Below, piece by piece: positions 50,662-59,692 of a stretch of 64,000 bases of DNA. The stretch is from Bog-473 sp963707835 (GTDB lineage Bacteria; Actinomycetota; Acidimicrobiia; Acidimicrobiales; RAAP-2), in contig CAVPRI010000002.1 of the NCBI GenBank assembly GCA_963707835.1, forward strand, positions 1,364,001 through 1,428,000. The letters run 5' to 3'. The notes beneath the pieces were generated by a model, which saw nothing but the letters and a program-made list of their open reading frames with translations, was not told the origin of the DNA and did not search any database. Position 1 is the first letter of the stretch; the number at the start of each line of letters is the position of its first letter. A program made the translations under genes and the position numbers.

Positions 50662-52779
50662 TCACCGCGGCAGGTCGCCGGTGGCCAGTAGCTGGTCGAA
50701 CCCCGATGCATCGACCATGGGAACGTCGAGCTCCTCGGCCTTCTTGACCTTGCTGGCGCCCGGGGCATCGCCCACCACGACGGCGAAGGTCTTCTTCGAG
50801 ACGCTTCCCGCCGACGTCCCACCGTGGGCGCGGATCGCCTCCTCGGCGGCATCCCGGGTGTAGCCCGGTACGGTCCCGGTGACCACGACCGCCTTGCCCT
50901 CGAGCGTGCGTGCTGCCGGGGCCCGCCGCTCGGGTGCCGCCCGGGCCGGTTCCGGCGGCCCCCGGCTCCTCCGTGCTGACCCCCGCGGCGCGCAGGCGCT
51001 CCAGGACCGCCTCGTTGGTCGGTTGGGCGAGGAACTCGGCCACGCTGGTGGCGATCACCGCGCCGATCCCGTCGACCGCGGCGAGCTCCTCACTCGAGGC
51101 GGCACGAGCGCGTCGAGCGTGCCGAACGCCCGGGCCAGTGCCCGCGCCCCGGTCGGACCGAGATGGCGGATCCCCAGCCCGACCAGCAAGCGGCTGAGGG
51201 GCTGACGGCACGACGCCGCCACGGCGGTCACGAGGTTGCCCGCGGACGTGGCGGCGAACCGCTCCAGGCCCGCCAGCTGCTCGGGGCGCAGCCCGTAGAG
51301 ATCGGCCGGATCGTTCACAGCCCGGCCGTCACGAGCTGGACCACGCGCTCCTCGCCGAGCCCTTCGATGTCCAGGGCCGAGCGTGAGGCGTAGTGGACGA
51401 TGCGCTGCACGCGCTGTTGGGGGCAGTCGATGTTGGTGCAGAAGGTGTCGCTCTCCCCTGGGAGCCGGAGGAGCGGCTCACCGCACGAGGGACAGGTGGA
51501 TGGGAACTTCCACCGGGGCTTGCGTCGGGCCGGCACACCCGGGCCGTGGAGGACCGGACCGACGACCTCGGGGATCACGTCGCCCGCCTTGCGGACAATG
51601 ACCAGGTCGCCCGGGCGCACGTCTTTGGCCGCGACTTGGTCCTCGTTGTGCAGCGTGGCCAGCCCGACCGTCGAACCGCCCACGAAGACCGGCTCGAGCT
51701 GGGCGAACGGCGTGGCCCGACCGGTGCGCCCGATCGAGACGTGAATGGCCTTGAGTCGTGTCGTGCGCTCCTCGGGTGGGAACTTGAAGGCGATGGCCCA
51801 GCGTGGTGCCCGCGAGGTGGCGCCCAGCCTGTCGTGGAGTGCCAGCTCGTCGACTTTGGCCACCACGCCGTCGATCTCGTAGGCCAGCGAATGACGACCC
51901 TCTTGGAGTTCGGTGCAGCGCGCCACGACGCCACCGACACCGCGCACCTGCCCGGCCGACGGGCTGACCGGGAAACCGGCCCGGGCCAGCCGGCGCAGCG
52001 TCTCGGTCTGCGAGGTCGCCGGCCAGGCCTCGCCGGCCGGCGCGCCCTCCACCACGCCCACCTGGTACGCCCAGAAGTGCAGCGGACGCGAGGCCGTGAC
52101 CGCCGGGTCCTTCTGTCGCAGCGCTCCGGCAGCGGAGTTGCGCGGGTTGACGAAGAGCCGGTCGCCCGCCGCGGCCTGGCGCGCGTTCATGGCCTCGAAT
52201 TCGGCCACCGGCATGTAGATCTCGCCGCGCACCTCCAGGAGGTCGGGGTAGGGACCACCGGCGGCCGAGAGCACCGAGGGCACGTCGGCCACGGTGGCCA
52301 CGTTCGCCGTGACGTCCTCGCCGGTCACCCCGTCGCCCCGGGTGGCGGCCAGCACGAACCGCCCATGCTCGTAGGTGAGTGAGATGGCCACGCCATCGAC
52401 CTTGGGCTCGCAGGAGAACGAAAGCGTGGCCAGGTCGAGATCCTGATCGGCGCGGTGTAGCCGCTCGCCCCAGGCCCGCAGCTCGTCCTCGTCGAAGGCG
52501 TTGTCGAGGCTCATCATGGGCACCCGGTGGCGCACCTCGGAGAACAATCCGGTCGGGGGGGCACCCACGGTCTGGGTCGGCGAGTCCGGTGAGGCCAGTT
52601 CCGGGTGCGCCTCCTCGAGCGTACGGAGCTCCACCACGAGCCGGTCGTACTCGGCATCGGGGATCTCGGGCGCGTCGAGCGCATGGTAGAGCTCGTTGTG
52701 ATGGGCGATCAGGGCCCGGAGCTCCTCGACGCCGCGCCGCGGCAGCCGACGGCCCGGCCGCTGCCCCCCGCCCCGCCAT
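50662..52779 (-). pseudogene. ligA: NAD-dependent DNA ligase LigA, reading frame broken by four indels
   Basis: Together the pieces encode all domains of an about 700-residue LigA: VEELRALIAHHNELYHALDAPEIPDAEYDRLVVEL (domain Ia), adenylation Lys in CEPKVDGVAISL, NPRNSAAGALRQKD, OB fold, zinc cysteines CPSCGEP ... CTNIDCPQQR, helix-hairpin-helix repeats and a C-terminal BRCT domain (VVVTGTVPGYTRDAAEEAIRAHGG). The frame changes near 52740, at 51315-51318 (AGL then stop, GTGA), near 51108 (LDAL to AASSEEL) and near 50960 at a run of C bases. The longest intact piece is 51315-52637. LigA is normally essential, so sequence errors are the simplest explanation. It starts 3 nt after the mnmA stop. 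Confidence 0.85.
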
Positions 52780-52781
52780 GC

Positions 52782-53876
52782 TCAGGCGGCGACGCCGGCG
52801 CCGACCACGGCGTCGGGCTCGCGCTCGTCGTAGAGCGCGACGGTCTGACCCGGCGCCACCGGGCGCTGCGGCACGTCGAAGCGCACGACGATGTCGGTCC
52901 CTCCCGCAGCGTGCCCGCCACCCGGCCCGGCCGGCTCGACCTGCTCGACCGTGCAGGGCACGGGTCGCCCGTGCGCGCTGACCTGCGCGATGGCCCGCTC
53001 GCCCGGTCCGAGCGGCCCGTCGACCCAGGCGAGCGACCGAGCTGCCAGCACCACGGTCGGGCGGAGCGCCTGGGACGCGCTGCCCACGGTGACGCGACGC
53101 GCCCCGACGTCGACGTGGGTCACGTAGCGACGCTGCCCGTCGAGCCCGTGTCCCATGCCGCGACGCTGACCCACGGTCACCAGCTCGACCGCCTCGACGC
53201 TGCCGGCTGCCCGACCCGTGTCGTCGACCACCTCGGCCGTGTGGAGCTCGATCCGCTCGGCCAGGAACCCGCGGCGTCCGTCGACACTGCCGATGAAGCA
53301 GACGTCCTGGCTGTCGGGCTTGGCCGCGGTACGCAACCCCAGGCGGCGGGCGTGGGCGCGCACCTCGTCTTTGGTCATGGTCCCCACGGGAAAGGCCAGC
53401 CGGGCCAACGCGTGCTGATCCAGCATCGAGAGGACGTACGACTGGTCCTTGGCCACGTCGGCCCCACGGCGCAGTCGTCGGCGCTCCCCCCCTTCGGTGG
53501 TGACCCGAGCGTGATGGCCGGTGGCCAGGAAGTCGAATCCCAGGCGTTCGGAACGCCCCAGCAGGCGGTCGAACTTTATGGAGCGGTTGCACTCTATGCA
53601 GGGGTTGGGCGTCCTCCCCCCTGCGTGCTCAGCCACGTAGGGCGCCACCACGGTACGGTCGAACTCGTCGGTCAGGTTGAACACGTGGTGGTCGATCCCG
53701 AGCTGCTGGGCCACCCGACGCGCATCCTCCACGTCGGCCACGGAGCAGCACCCCGAGTCGCCCGCCCCACCCCAGAGCTTGAGCGTGACACCGACCACCT
53801 CGTGCCCCTGTTCGACAAGCAACGCGGTCGCCACGGACGAGTCGACCCCGCCGGACATGGCTACGAGCACCCTCAC
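52782..53876 (-). CDS. mnmA: tRNA 2-thiouridine synthase MnmA
   Basis: A 364-residue enzyme that thiolates U34 of tRNA Lys, Glu and Gln. Motifs: the PP-loop VLVAMSGGVDSSVATALLVEQGHEVVGVTLKLWG, catalytic Cys in GRTPNPCIECNRSIKFDRLL and SQDVCFIG, FLATGHHARV, and KDQSYVLSMLDQHALARLAFPVG. GTG 53876 overlaps the upstream cysteine desulfurase stop by 4 nt. That enzyme provides the sulfur, so the pair forms a functional unit. Confidence 0.97.
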   Translation of the reverse strand: MRVLVAMSGGVDSSVATALLVEQGHEVVGVTLKLWGGAGDSGCCSVADVEDARRVAQQLGIDHHVFNLTDEFDRTVVAPYVAEHAGGRTPNPCIECNRSIKFDRLLGRSERLGFDFLATGHHARVTTEGGERRRLRRGADVAKDQSYVLSMLDQHALARLAFPVGTMTKDEVRAHARRLGLRTAAKPDSQDVCFIGSVDGRRGFLAERIELHTAEVVDDTGRAAGSVEAVELVTVGQRRGMGHGLDGQRRYVTHVDVGARRVTVGSASQALRPTVVLAARSLAWVDGPLGPGERAIAQVSAHGRPVPCTVEQVEPAGPGGGHAAGGTDIVVRFDVPQRPVAPGQTVALYDEREPDAVVGAGVAA

Positions 53877-55036
53877 GGGACCAGTGTGCCACCGCGCAGA
53901 CGACGCACCGCCTCCGGCACCACGGCCAGCGCCCGCTCCACGTCCGCATCGGTGGTCGCGGGGCCGAGTGTCAGTCGGAGCGCGCCGGCAGCCAGCTCGG
54001 GGGCGACGCCCATGGCGGCCAGGACGTGGCTCGGCTCGAGCGCGCCGCTCGAGCACGACGAGCCGCCCGATGCGCACAGCCCGTCTCGCCCGAGGGCGAC
54101 CAGCAGTTCCTCGCGCTCGATGCCGGCGATGCACAGGTGGAGATGGCCGGGCAGGATGGGGGCGCCCTGGGGCACGGTGCGCCGTGCGCCGGGTACGGCG
54201 GAGACCAGGCCCTCGGCCAGGCGGTCACGCAACGCCGCCACGTGCACCGCCGCCTCAGCCCGCTCGGCCGCCACCAGGCGCAGCGCCGTGGCCAGCCCGA
54301 CCGCGCCGGCCACGTCGGGGGTCCCGCTCCGCCGCCCACGCTCCTGTCCGCCGCCGTGCTGGCGAGGCCTCAGTGCCACCCGAGGCGAGACGGCGAGGGC
54401 GCCGACCCCCACCGGTCCACCGACCTTGTGCGCGCTCAGCGACACCAGATCAGCGCCGGCCGCCACCTCGGCCAGGTCGAGGAACGGTGCCGCCTGGACG
54501 GCGTCGGTGAACACGGCGGCGCGCGGCGCGCGGCGGCGCGTCGCCTCGACCACCTCTCGCACCGGCTGGATCACCCCGGTCTCGTTGTTGGCGGTCATGA
54601 CGGCGACCAAGACGGTGCGGGTGGACAACGCCCGCTGCAGCGCTTCACGGTCGACCACCCCCGACCGGTCGACCGGCAGCTCGCGCGTGTCGGCACCCGC
54701 CGCGGCCGCGGCCCTGGCGGTGGCCCGGACCGCCGGATGCTCCACCGACGAGGTCAGGACCACACCCTCGCCACGCTCGGCCAGGGCCGCCTCGAGTGTC
54801 CCAAGGACAGCCAGGTTCGCCGCCTCGGTGCCGCCCGAGGTGAACACGACCTCCCCGGCCGCCCGGCCGAGAAAGGCCGCGACCTCCTCGCGGGCCTCTT
54901 CCAGCAGGCGATTGGCCCGCTGTCCCGGCCGATGGCTCCCCGAGGGGTTCCCGAGCGGCTCAGCGTGGACCGCGGCGATGGCGGCCCCCACCTCCGGCCG
55001 CAGCTGCGTGGTGGCGGCGTGGTCCAGGTAGGTCAT
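53873..55036 (-). CDS. iscS: cysteine desulfurase (IscS/NifS family)
   Basis: A 387-residue class V PLP enzyme: MTYLDHAATTQLRPEVGAAI, VVFTSGGTEAANLAVLG, TANNETGVIQPV, FTDAVQAAPFLDL, PLP lysine in LVSLSAHKVGGPVGVGAL, and the persulfide Cys loop in ASGGSSCSSGALEPSHVL. It takes sulfur from cysteine for MnmA, encoded next and overlapping by 4 nt, and possibly for Fe-S assembly. ATG 55036 is the first codon of the conserved N-terminus; a GTG at 55045 is also possible. Confidence 0.95.
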   Translation of the reverse strand: MTYLDHAATTQLRPEVGAAIAAVHAEPLGNPSGSHRPGQRANRLLEEAREEVAAFLGRAAGEVVFTSGGTEAANLAVLGTLEAALAERGEGVVLTSSVEHPAVRATARAAAAAGADTRELPVDRSGVVDREALQRALSTRTVLVAVMTANNETGVIQPVREVVEATRRRAPRAAVFTDAVQAAPFLDLAEVAAGADLVSLSAHKVGGPVGVGALAVSPRVALRPRQHGGGQERGRRSGTPDVAGAVGLATALRLVAAERAEAAVHVAALRDRLAEGLVSAVPGARRTVPQGAPILPGHLHLCIAGIEREELLVALGRDGLCASGGSSCSSGALEPSHVLAAMGVAPELAAGALRLTLGPATTDADVERALAVVPEAVRRLRGGTLVP

Positions 55037-55055
55037 CGGCGCCACCGCGCCGGAA

Positions 55056-56420
55056 TCAGGCGACGTAGACGGTCTTGGCGTTGGTGAACTCCTTGAGTCC
55101 GAGCTCGGAGAGCTCCCGCCCGTAGCCCGAGCGCTTGATGCCCCCGAAGGGAAGCTCGGGCATGGAGGTCACCATGGAGTTGACGAAGACTGCTCCCGCC
55201 TCGATGCCGTCGATGCAGCGCTCGATCTCGTCGTCGTCACCGCTCCACACGCTCGAGCCCAGACCGAAAGTGGTGGCGTTGGCCACCTCGATGGCAGCGT
55301 CGAGGTCGGGCACCGTGATCACCATGGCGACCGGCCCGAAGATCTCCTCCTTGGCGATGTCCATGTCGGGATGCACGCCCGTGAGCACGGTGGGGGCGAA
55401 CCACCAGCCGTCACCATCGGGAAGGCGTGCACCGGCGTGCACCGTGGCTCCCTGACGCCCGGCCTCCTCGACTTGGCCGCGCAGCTCCTCGCGCTGGGCC
55501 TCGGTGACGATCGGGCCGACGTCGGTGGCCGGGTCGAACGGGTCGCCCACCACCAGTGCGTCCATGGCGGCGACGAATCGCTCCTCGAACTCGCCCGCGA
55601 CGTCTCCCACCACGATGAACCGCTTGGCCGCGATGCACGACTGGCCGTTGTTCTGCACTCTGGCGGTCACCGCGGTACGCACGCAGGCGTCGAGGTCGGC
55701 CGAGGGGAGCACGATGAAGGGGTCGGAGCCACCCAGCTCGAGCACGCTCTTCTTCAGTGCATGGCCGGCCGCGGCCGCCACGGACATGCCGGCGGGCTCG
55801 CTTCCGGTGATGGTCACGGCGGCCACGCGAGGGTCGTCGATGAGCGCTGCCACGTTCTTGGATTCCAAGAAGAGGTTGGTGAAGGCCCCCTCGGGGAATC
55901 CGGCTCGGCGGAAGAGATCCTCGATCGCCAGGGCGGTCTGGGGGACGTTGGAGGCATGCTTCAGCAGCCCCACGTTCCCGACCATCAAGGTGGGGGCGGC
56001 GAACCGGATCACCTGCCATAGCGGGAAGTTCCACGGCATCACGGCCAGCACCGGACCGATCGGCTGGTAGCGCACGAAGGAACGAGCCGCCGAGGTGCGG
56101 ATCGGCTGGTCGGCCAGGAGGGTCTCGGCGTTGTCGGCGAACCAGCGCAACGCCATAGCGGACTTTGACACTTCGGCCTTGGCGGCCGCGAAGGTCTTTC
56201 CCATCTCGGTGGTGAGAATGCTCGCCACGTCGGGCACCTCGCCCTCGAGCAGCTCCGCCGCGGTGGTCAGGTGACGGGCCCGTGCCGCGTACGTGGTGGT
56301 GCGATATACCGCGAACGTTTCCGTGGCCCGCACCAGCAGCGCCTCGATCTCATCGGGCGTGTGCACCGGGAATTCCTTCTCGATCTTGCCGGTGGCGGGG
56401 TTCGTGGTGGCGAATGGCAT
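55056..56420 (-). CDS. NAD(P)-dependent succinate-semialdehyde-type aldehyde dehydrogenase
   Basis: A 454-residue aldehyde dehydrogenase: FATTNPATGKIEKEFPVHTPDEIEALL, QPIGPVLAVMPWNFPLWQVIRFAAPTLMVGNVGLLKHASNVPQTAL, the Glu in LELGGSDPFIVLPSADLD, catalytic Cys in NNGQSCIAAKRFIV, and FGGIKRSGYGRELSELGLKEFTNAKTV. The short length and NPATG start match the GabD2/succinate-semialdehyde group, but other small aldehydes are possible. It lies 10 nt after the acyl-CoA ligase gene and 19 nt before iscS. Confidence 0.93.
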   Translation of the reverse strand: MPFATTNPATGKIEKEFPVHTPDEIEALLVRATETFAVYRTTTYAARARHLTTAAELLEGEVPDVASILTTEMGKTFAAAKAEVSKSAMALRWFADNAETLLADQPIRTSAARSFVRYQPIGPVLAVMPWNFPLWQVIRFAAPTLMVGNVGLLKHASNVPQTALAIEDLFRRAGFPEGAFTNLFLESKNVAALIDDPRVAAVTITGSEPAGMSVAAAAGHALKKSVLELGGSDPFIVLPSADLDACVRTAVTARVQNNGQSCIAAKRFIVVGDVAGEFEERFVAAMDALVVGDPFDPATDVGPIVTEAQREELRGQVEEAGRQGATVHAGARLPDGDGWWFAPTVLTGVHPDMDIAKEEIFGPVAMVITVPDLDAAIEVANATTFGLGSSVWSGDDDEIERCIDGIEAGAVFVNSMVTSMPELPFGGIKRSGYGRELSELGLKEFTNAKTVYVA

Positions 56421-56430
56421 GGATGCAGTC

Positions 56431-57919
56431 TTACCCGGTCCCGCGGCCCCGTCGTGCCGGGCCATCCCCGAGGCCGAGATGCTCGGGCACGGATCGCCGC
56501 AGGAGTTTTCCTGTCGCGGTGTGGGGAAGGTCGCCCGTGGCCATATAGGTCTTGGGTCGCTTGTATGGGGCCAGACGGGTCGCTGCGGCAGCCCGCAGCG
56601 ACCCCTCGGCCGCAGCTTGCTCCGAAGAGGAACCGGCCGCAACGTAGGCGACGCAGACCCGCTGGCCCCACTCCTCGTCGGGCAAGCCGAAGACGGCCAC
56701 CTCCGACACCCCCGGCACACCGGCCAGCGCGTTCTCCACCTCAGCCGGATACACGTTGACACCGCCGCTGATGATGAGGTCGTGACGCCGGCCCGTGAGG
56801 AAGAGGTACCCGTCGGGGCTGACGCGTCCGAGGTCCCCGACCGAGCAGGCGTTCCCCCGCCAGGCCGCCGCGGTCGCCCCGGGATCGCGCCAGTAGCTGA
56901 AGCGGGCGAATTCGGGGAGGTCGCACCAGATCGTGCCGCCCTCCGCGCTCCGCCCCGTCCACGTCCGCCCCGTCCAGGTCTCTCCCGTCTACCTGCCCCG
57001 AGGGCGTGGGCCGTTCCCGGGAGTCGGGATCGCCGAGTGGGACAACGCTGAGCCGTCGGCCGGGGCGGGCCCGGCCCACGCTCCCGGGATTCTCGAGCCA
57101 CTCCTCGGGCGAGCAGACGGTGAACTGGGCCTCGGTGGAGCCGTAGAACTCCCAGAGTGCGCCCCGGCGAACCCGGAGCATCGATGCCCTCTTCACGGGC
57201 TCTGGACACGGTGCTCCGGCGTGGGCCAGGAAGCGGAGCGAGTCGAACGTCTCTCCTTCGGCGAGGTCGGGATGCAGGAGGATCCGCTGCAAGTGGGTCG
57301 GGACCAAGAAGGCGGTGGTCGGACGGTGCTGCCGCAGGACCTCGAGCGCGGTGCCGGCGTCGAAGCGGCTGAGGATGGCAAGGGAGCCGCCGGAGAGCAG
57401 CGTGCCCGTGGAGAAGCGGATCGAGACCGTGTGGTACATCGGCGAGCACACCATGTGCAGGTCGCGTGCGTCGAACTGCCATACCGATGCCTCGTCCTCG
57501 AAGACGGCGCGCGCCGTCGCCTCGTCCCACATTCCGGTGGTCACGCCCTTGGGACGGCCCGTGGTGCCCGAGGTGTAATGCATGGGCCGCGTGAGCGGGT
57601 ACGGCGCCAGCTCCGCCGGCACCCCGTCACCGAGCGCGGTGAGCTCGGACGGCGAGAACACTCGCACCGCCGGCTCGGCGTCTTCGGCCAGAAGGTCCCG
57701 CTCGGCGGTGGTGAGCGTGGCGTTGAGCAGCACAGGGATCAGCCCGACCCGCGCCGCACCGAGCACCGCGCAGATGAGATCAGCGGAGGATCCGAGGGCG
57801 AACGCCACCCGGTCGCCCGGCCGGCAGCCCCGGGACAGCAGCGCGCCGGCTGCTCGACGCTGCCGCACCTCCGCGGAGGCAGCATCGAGGAACTCGACCG
57901 TCGGTCCGCTACGGCTCAT
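56431..57919 (-). pseudogene. acyl-CoA synthetase (AMP-forming), frame broken by a tandem repeat insertion
   Basis: N-terminal frame (57919 down to about 57000) has the adenylation P-loop MHYTSGTTGRPKGVTTGMWDEATA, LRFLAHAGAPCPEPVK and WEFYGSTEAQFTV. C-terminal frame (about 56935 to 56431) has GTIWCDLPEFARFSYW, SVGDLGRVSPDGYLFLTGRRHDLIISGGVNVYPAEVENAL and the lysine end HTATGKLLRR. Between them lies a 15-bp tandem repeat array (56935-56994); the reading frame changes across it, so one continuous protein of about 490 residues cannot be made from this sequence. The family (FadD-like ligase) is clear; the substrate is not. Confidence 0.85.
56935..56994 (-). repeat. 15-bp tandem repeat array inside the acyl-CoA synthetase gene
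   Basis: Minus-strand units AGGTAGACGGGAGAG (56994-56980), ACCTGGACGGGGCGG (56979-56965), ACGTGGACGGGGCGG (56964-56950) and a degenerate AGCGCGGAGGGCGGC (56949-56935). Period is 15 bp and the core fits RCGTNNACGG as in the other two arrays. The two flanking protein segments (PSGQV and GTIWCDL) would be adjacent in a normal ligase, so the array looks like an insertion or expansion. Confidence 0.7.
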
Positions 57920-57963
57920 CCGGGCAGCGTAGGCGGGGCAGAAAGCGGCTCCCGGGCGGGTAC

Positions 57964-58113
57964 CTACTTCTTCTGCGTCTCCACACCGCCCGCCCCTCTC
58001 GCCGCGTTGCGGCGGGGCTTGAGGGCAAACCACCAGATGCTGGCGATCGTGCCGAGGGTCACCGCCGCCGCTGCGACTGGCTTGACGACCTTTCGGGCAC
58101 CGCTGTCGGCCAT
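57964..58113 (-). CDS. small single-pass membrane protein
   Basis: A 49-residue frame from ATG 58113: MADSGARKVVKPVAAAAVTLG, then TIASIWWFALKPRR as the membrane segment, and a charged tail ending in VETQKK. It begins 10 nt after the stop of the preceding same-strand frame (58123-58377), which itself begins 4 nt after the yceI stop. The tight spacing supports a real yceI-operon member. Function is unknown. Confidence 0.6.
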   Translation of the reverse strand: MADSGARKVVKPVAAAAVTLGTIASIWWFALKPRRNAARGAGGVETQKK

Positions 58114-58122
58114 GGGCGCACC

Positions 58123-58377
58123 TTACCCGGCCGGGCTGCGTCGCGGCTGATCAGGGACCGGGTGGACCACGTCGAAATCCGCCGCGCCGAAAGCCAGGGG
58201 CGGGATGCGCCCGCCACCCACGCCGGAGAATTCGAACCTCTGCTCCTCCGTGGCACGACGGATCCGCTCCACGGAGGGAATTGATCGCTCGTCCGCGGCC
58301 CGGCGGCCGCCCTCAGCTGGATTCTCGACCAGCTGAAGGGGCCGCCGTCGCGAACGGGGTGGTGGGACGCGGACCAC
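58123..58377 (-). CDS. hypothetical protein between yceI and a small membrane protein
   Basis: An 84-residue frame from GTG 58377, 4 nt after the yceI stop. It reads VRVPPPRSRRRPLQLVENPAEGG, then DERSIPSVERIRRATEEQRFEFSGVGGGRIPPLAFGAADFDVVHP. The C-terminal half looks like a folded peptide; the N-terminal half is basic and disordered. No family is recognised. Support is spacing within a probable operon. Confidence 0.45.
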   Translation of the reverse strand: MVRVPPPRSRRRPLQLVENPAEGGRRAADERSIPSVERIRRATEEQRFEFSGVGGGRIPPLAFGAADFDVVHPVPDQPRRSPAG

Positions 58378-58381
58378 CTCT

Positions 58382-58945
58382 TCAGTCGGCCAGGCTGGCC
58401 TCGGTCTCGATCTCGATCACGACCTTGTTGCCCACCACCACGCTGCCGTCGAGCAGGGCGTGGTTGAAGCTCACTCCGAAGTCGCGCCGGTCAATGGTCG
58501 TCGCGGCCGAGAAGGCAACCACGGTCTTGCCCTCAGCCATGGAGGCACCCTCGCCTAGGAACTCAAGGTCGAAGTCCACCGACTTGGTGACTCCACGGAT
58601 GGTCAGGTCACCCGTCAGGACCCAGTGGCTCTCGTCGACCTGCTCGAGCCCCGTGCTCTTCAGGGTCAGAGTCGGGTTGTTCGGAACGTCGAGGAAGTCG
58701 TTCGTCCGGAGGTGCTCGTCGCGCTGCTCCTGGTTGGTGTGCACGCTCGCGGCCTGGACCACAGCCTCGAGTGTCGACTCTTCGGGATTCTCGGCGACGG
58801 TGAATGTGCCGGCTACCTCGGTGAACCGTCCGCGTACCTTGGTTCCGATCAGGTGGCGGGCCACGAATCCGACCTCGGTGTGGGCGGGGTCGATGGCGTA
58901 GGTGCCGACCTTCGGAAGGGTTGCGCTGCGGGTGGTGACGCTCAT
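58382..58945 (-). CDS. YceI family protein
   Basis: A 187-residue lipocalin-like YceI protein without a signal peptide: GTYAIDPAHTEVGFVARHLIGTKVRGRFTEVAGTFTV, the polar conserved EQRDEHLRTNDFLDVPNNPTLTLKSTGLEQV, GDLTIRGVTKSVDFDLEFLGEG and IDRRDFGVSFNHALLDGSVVVGNKVVIEIE. Members bind isoprenoid or other long lipids and are stress-linked. The ATG at 58945 has AAGGAG 8 nt upstream. It is divergent from marR with overlapping promoters and a shared operator. Confidence 0.95.
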   Translation of the reverse strand: MSVTTRSATLPKVGTYAIDPAHTEVGFVARHLIGTKVRGRFTEVAGTFTVAENPEESTLEAVVQAASVHTNQEQRDEHLRTNDFLDVPNNPTLTLKSTGLEQVDESHWVLTGDLTIRGVTKSVDFDLEFLGEGASMAEGKTVVAFSAATTIDRRDFGVSFNHALLDGSVVVGNKVVIEIETEASLAD

Positions 58946-58981
58946 GGGAACTGCTCCTTTGTTGATGGAGAACTTACTGAC

Positions 58982-59014
58982 TTGATAGTATCTGAGTCTA
59001 CAGATACTTGTCAA
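58982..59014. promoter_or_regulatory. overlapping yceI and marR promoters around a MarR-type operator
   Basis: AGTATCTG (58987-58994) and CAGATACT (59001-59008) form a perfect 8-bp inverted repeat with a 6-nt centre. On the minus strand TTGACA (59014-59009) and TACTAT (58990-58985) with an 18-nt spacer make a near-consensus promoter for yceI. On the plus strand TTGATA (58982-58987) and TACTTG (59005-59010) with a 17-nt spacer make one for marR. The dyad occupies the spacer of both, so a bound repressor would block both. Confidence 0.75.
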
Positions 59015-59066
59015 TCAGGCAACCTGGTAGGGCAGGGCCTTTTCGGGTGAGACTGGAGGCAGCGCT

Positions 59067-59594
59067 ATGGATGCAGCAACCATCGAGGAGGGCGATCAGA
59101 CGCTCGTGCCAGCCGCGGACGAGGGGACCTGCGGCGTACTGGCCCAAATCCAGGACGAGCGGCTCCAACTTCTGGGCCTGTTGATCCGAACCAACCGCCG
59201 CCTGCACGCGACGCTTGGCCGTGAGCTCGAACAGTCGGTGGGCATCCCGATGGTCTTCTTCGACGTCATGATCCACGTCGCCGGGGCACCCGACGGCTGG
59301 CTCACGATGAGCCAGCTCAGCACGGACGTCTCGCTGACCACCGGCGGCGTGACTCGCTTGATCGACCGCATGGCCGAGGCCGGGCTGGTGGCACGGGAGA
59401 ACTGTCCGAACGACCGCCGCAGCGTCCACGTCGTTCTCACGCCTCGAGGGCATGAGGTCCTCGGAAAGGCCATCGACGCCCACGTGGAGGGGATCGATCG
59501 CCACCTCGTGGCGCACCTCGACTCGACTGAGCGGGCCGCCCTCAGCGCGGCCTTGACCAAGGTGCTCAACGGAGGAGCGGGCCAGAGCCGCTGA
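59067..59594 (+). CDS. MarR family transcriptional regulator
   Basis: A 175-residue winged-helix regulator: dimerisation helices around RLQLLGLLIRTNRRLHATLGRELEQSVGIPMVFFDVMIHV, the recognition region WLTMSQLSTDVSLTTGGVTRLIDRMAEAGLVARENCPNDRRSVHVVLTPRGHEVL with the DRRS wing motif, and a C-terminal helix. It probably represses itself and yceI through the dyad at 58987-59008; MarR proteins release DNA on binding small phenolic or oxidised ligands. Seven nt after its stop a 15-bp tandem repeat begins. Confidence 0.95.
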   Translation: MDAATIEEGDQTLVPAADEGTCGVLAQIQDERLQLLGLLIRTNRRLHATLGRELEQSVGIPMVFFDVMIHVAGAPDGWLTMSQLSTDVSLTTGGVTRLIDRMAEAGLVARENCPNDRRSVHVVLTPRGHEVLGKAIDAHVEGIDRHLVAHLDSTERAALSAALTKVLNGGAGQSR

Positions 59595-59601
59595 GGAGGT
59601 C

Positions 59602-59677
59602 CGTATACGGACGAGGCCGTATACGGACGAGGCGTATACGGACGAGGCGTATACGGACGAGGCGTATACGGACGAGG
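59602..59677 (+). repeat. 15-bp tandem repeat array 3' of marR, five copies
   Basis: Five perfect copies of CGTATACGGACGAGG start at 59602, 59618, 59633, 59648 and 59663; the first pair is spaced 16 bp by an extra C, the rest 15 bp. Each unit holds the 8-bp palindrome CGTATACG, so adjacent units can form 8-bp hairpins with a 7-nt loop. The array fills the gap between the convergent marR and ileS stops and starts 7 nt after the marR stop. Confidence 0.95.
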
Positions 59678-59692
59678 CGGAGACACAGACAC

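Noticed and set aside
59096..59692. Minus-strand frame encoding RPYTP pentapeptide repeats
   Set aside because: It is the tandem repeat read antisense and continues antisense through marR; a 15-bp repeat gives a 5-residue repeat in every open frame.
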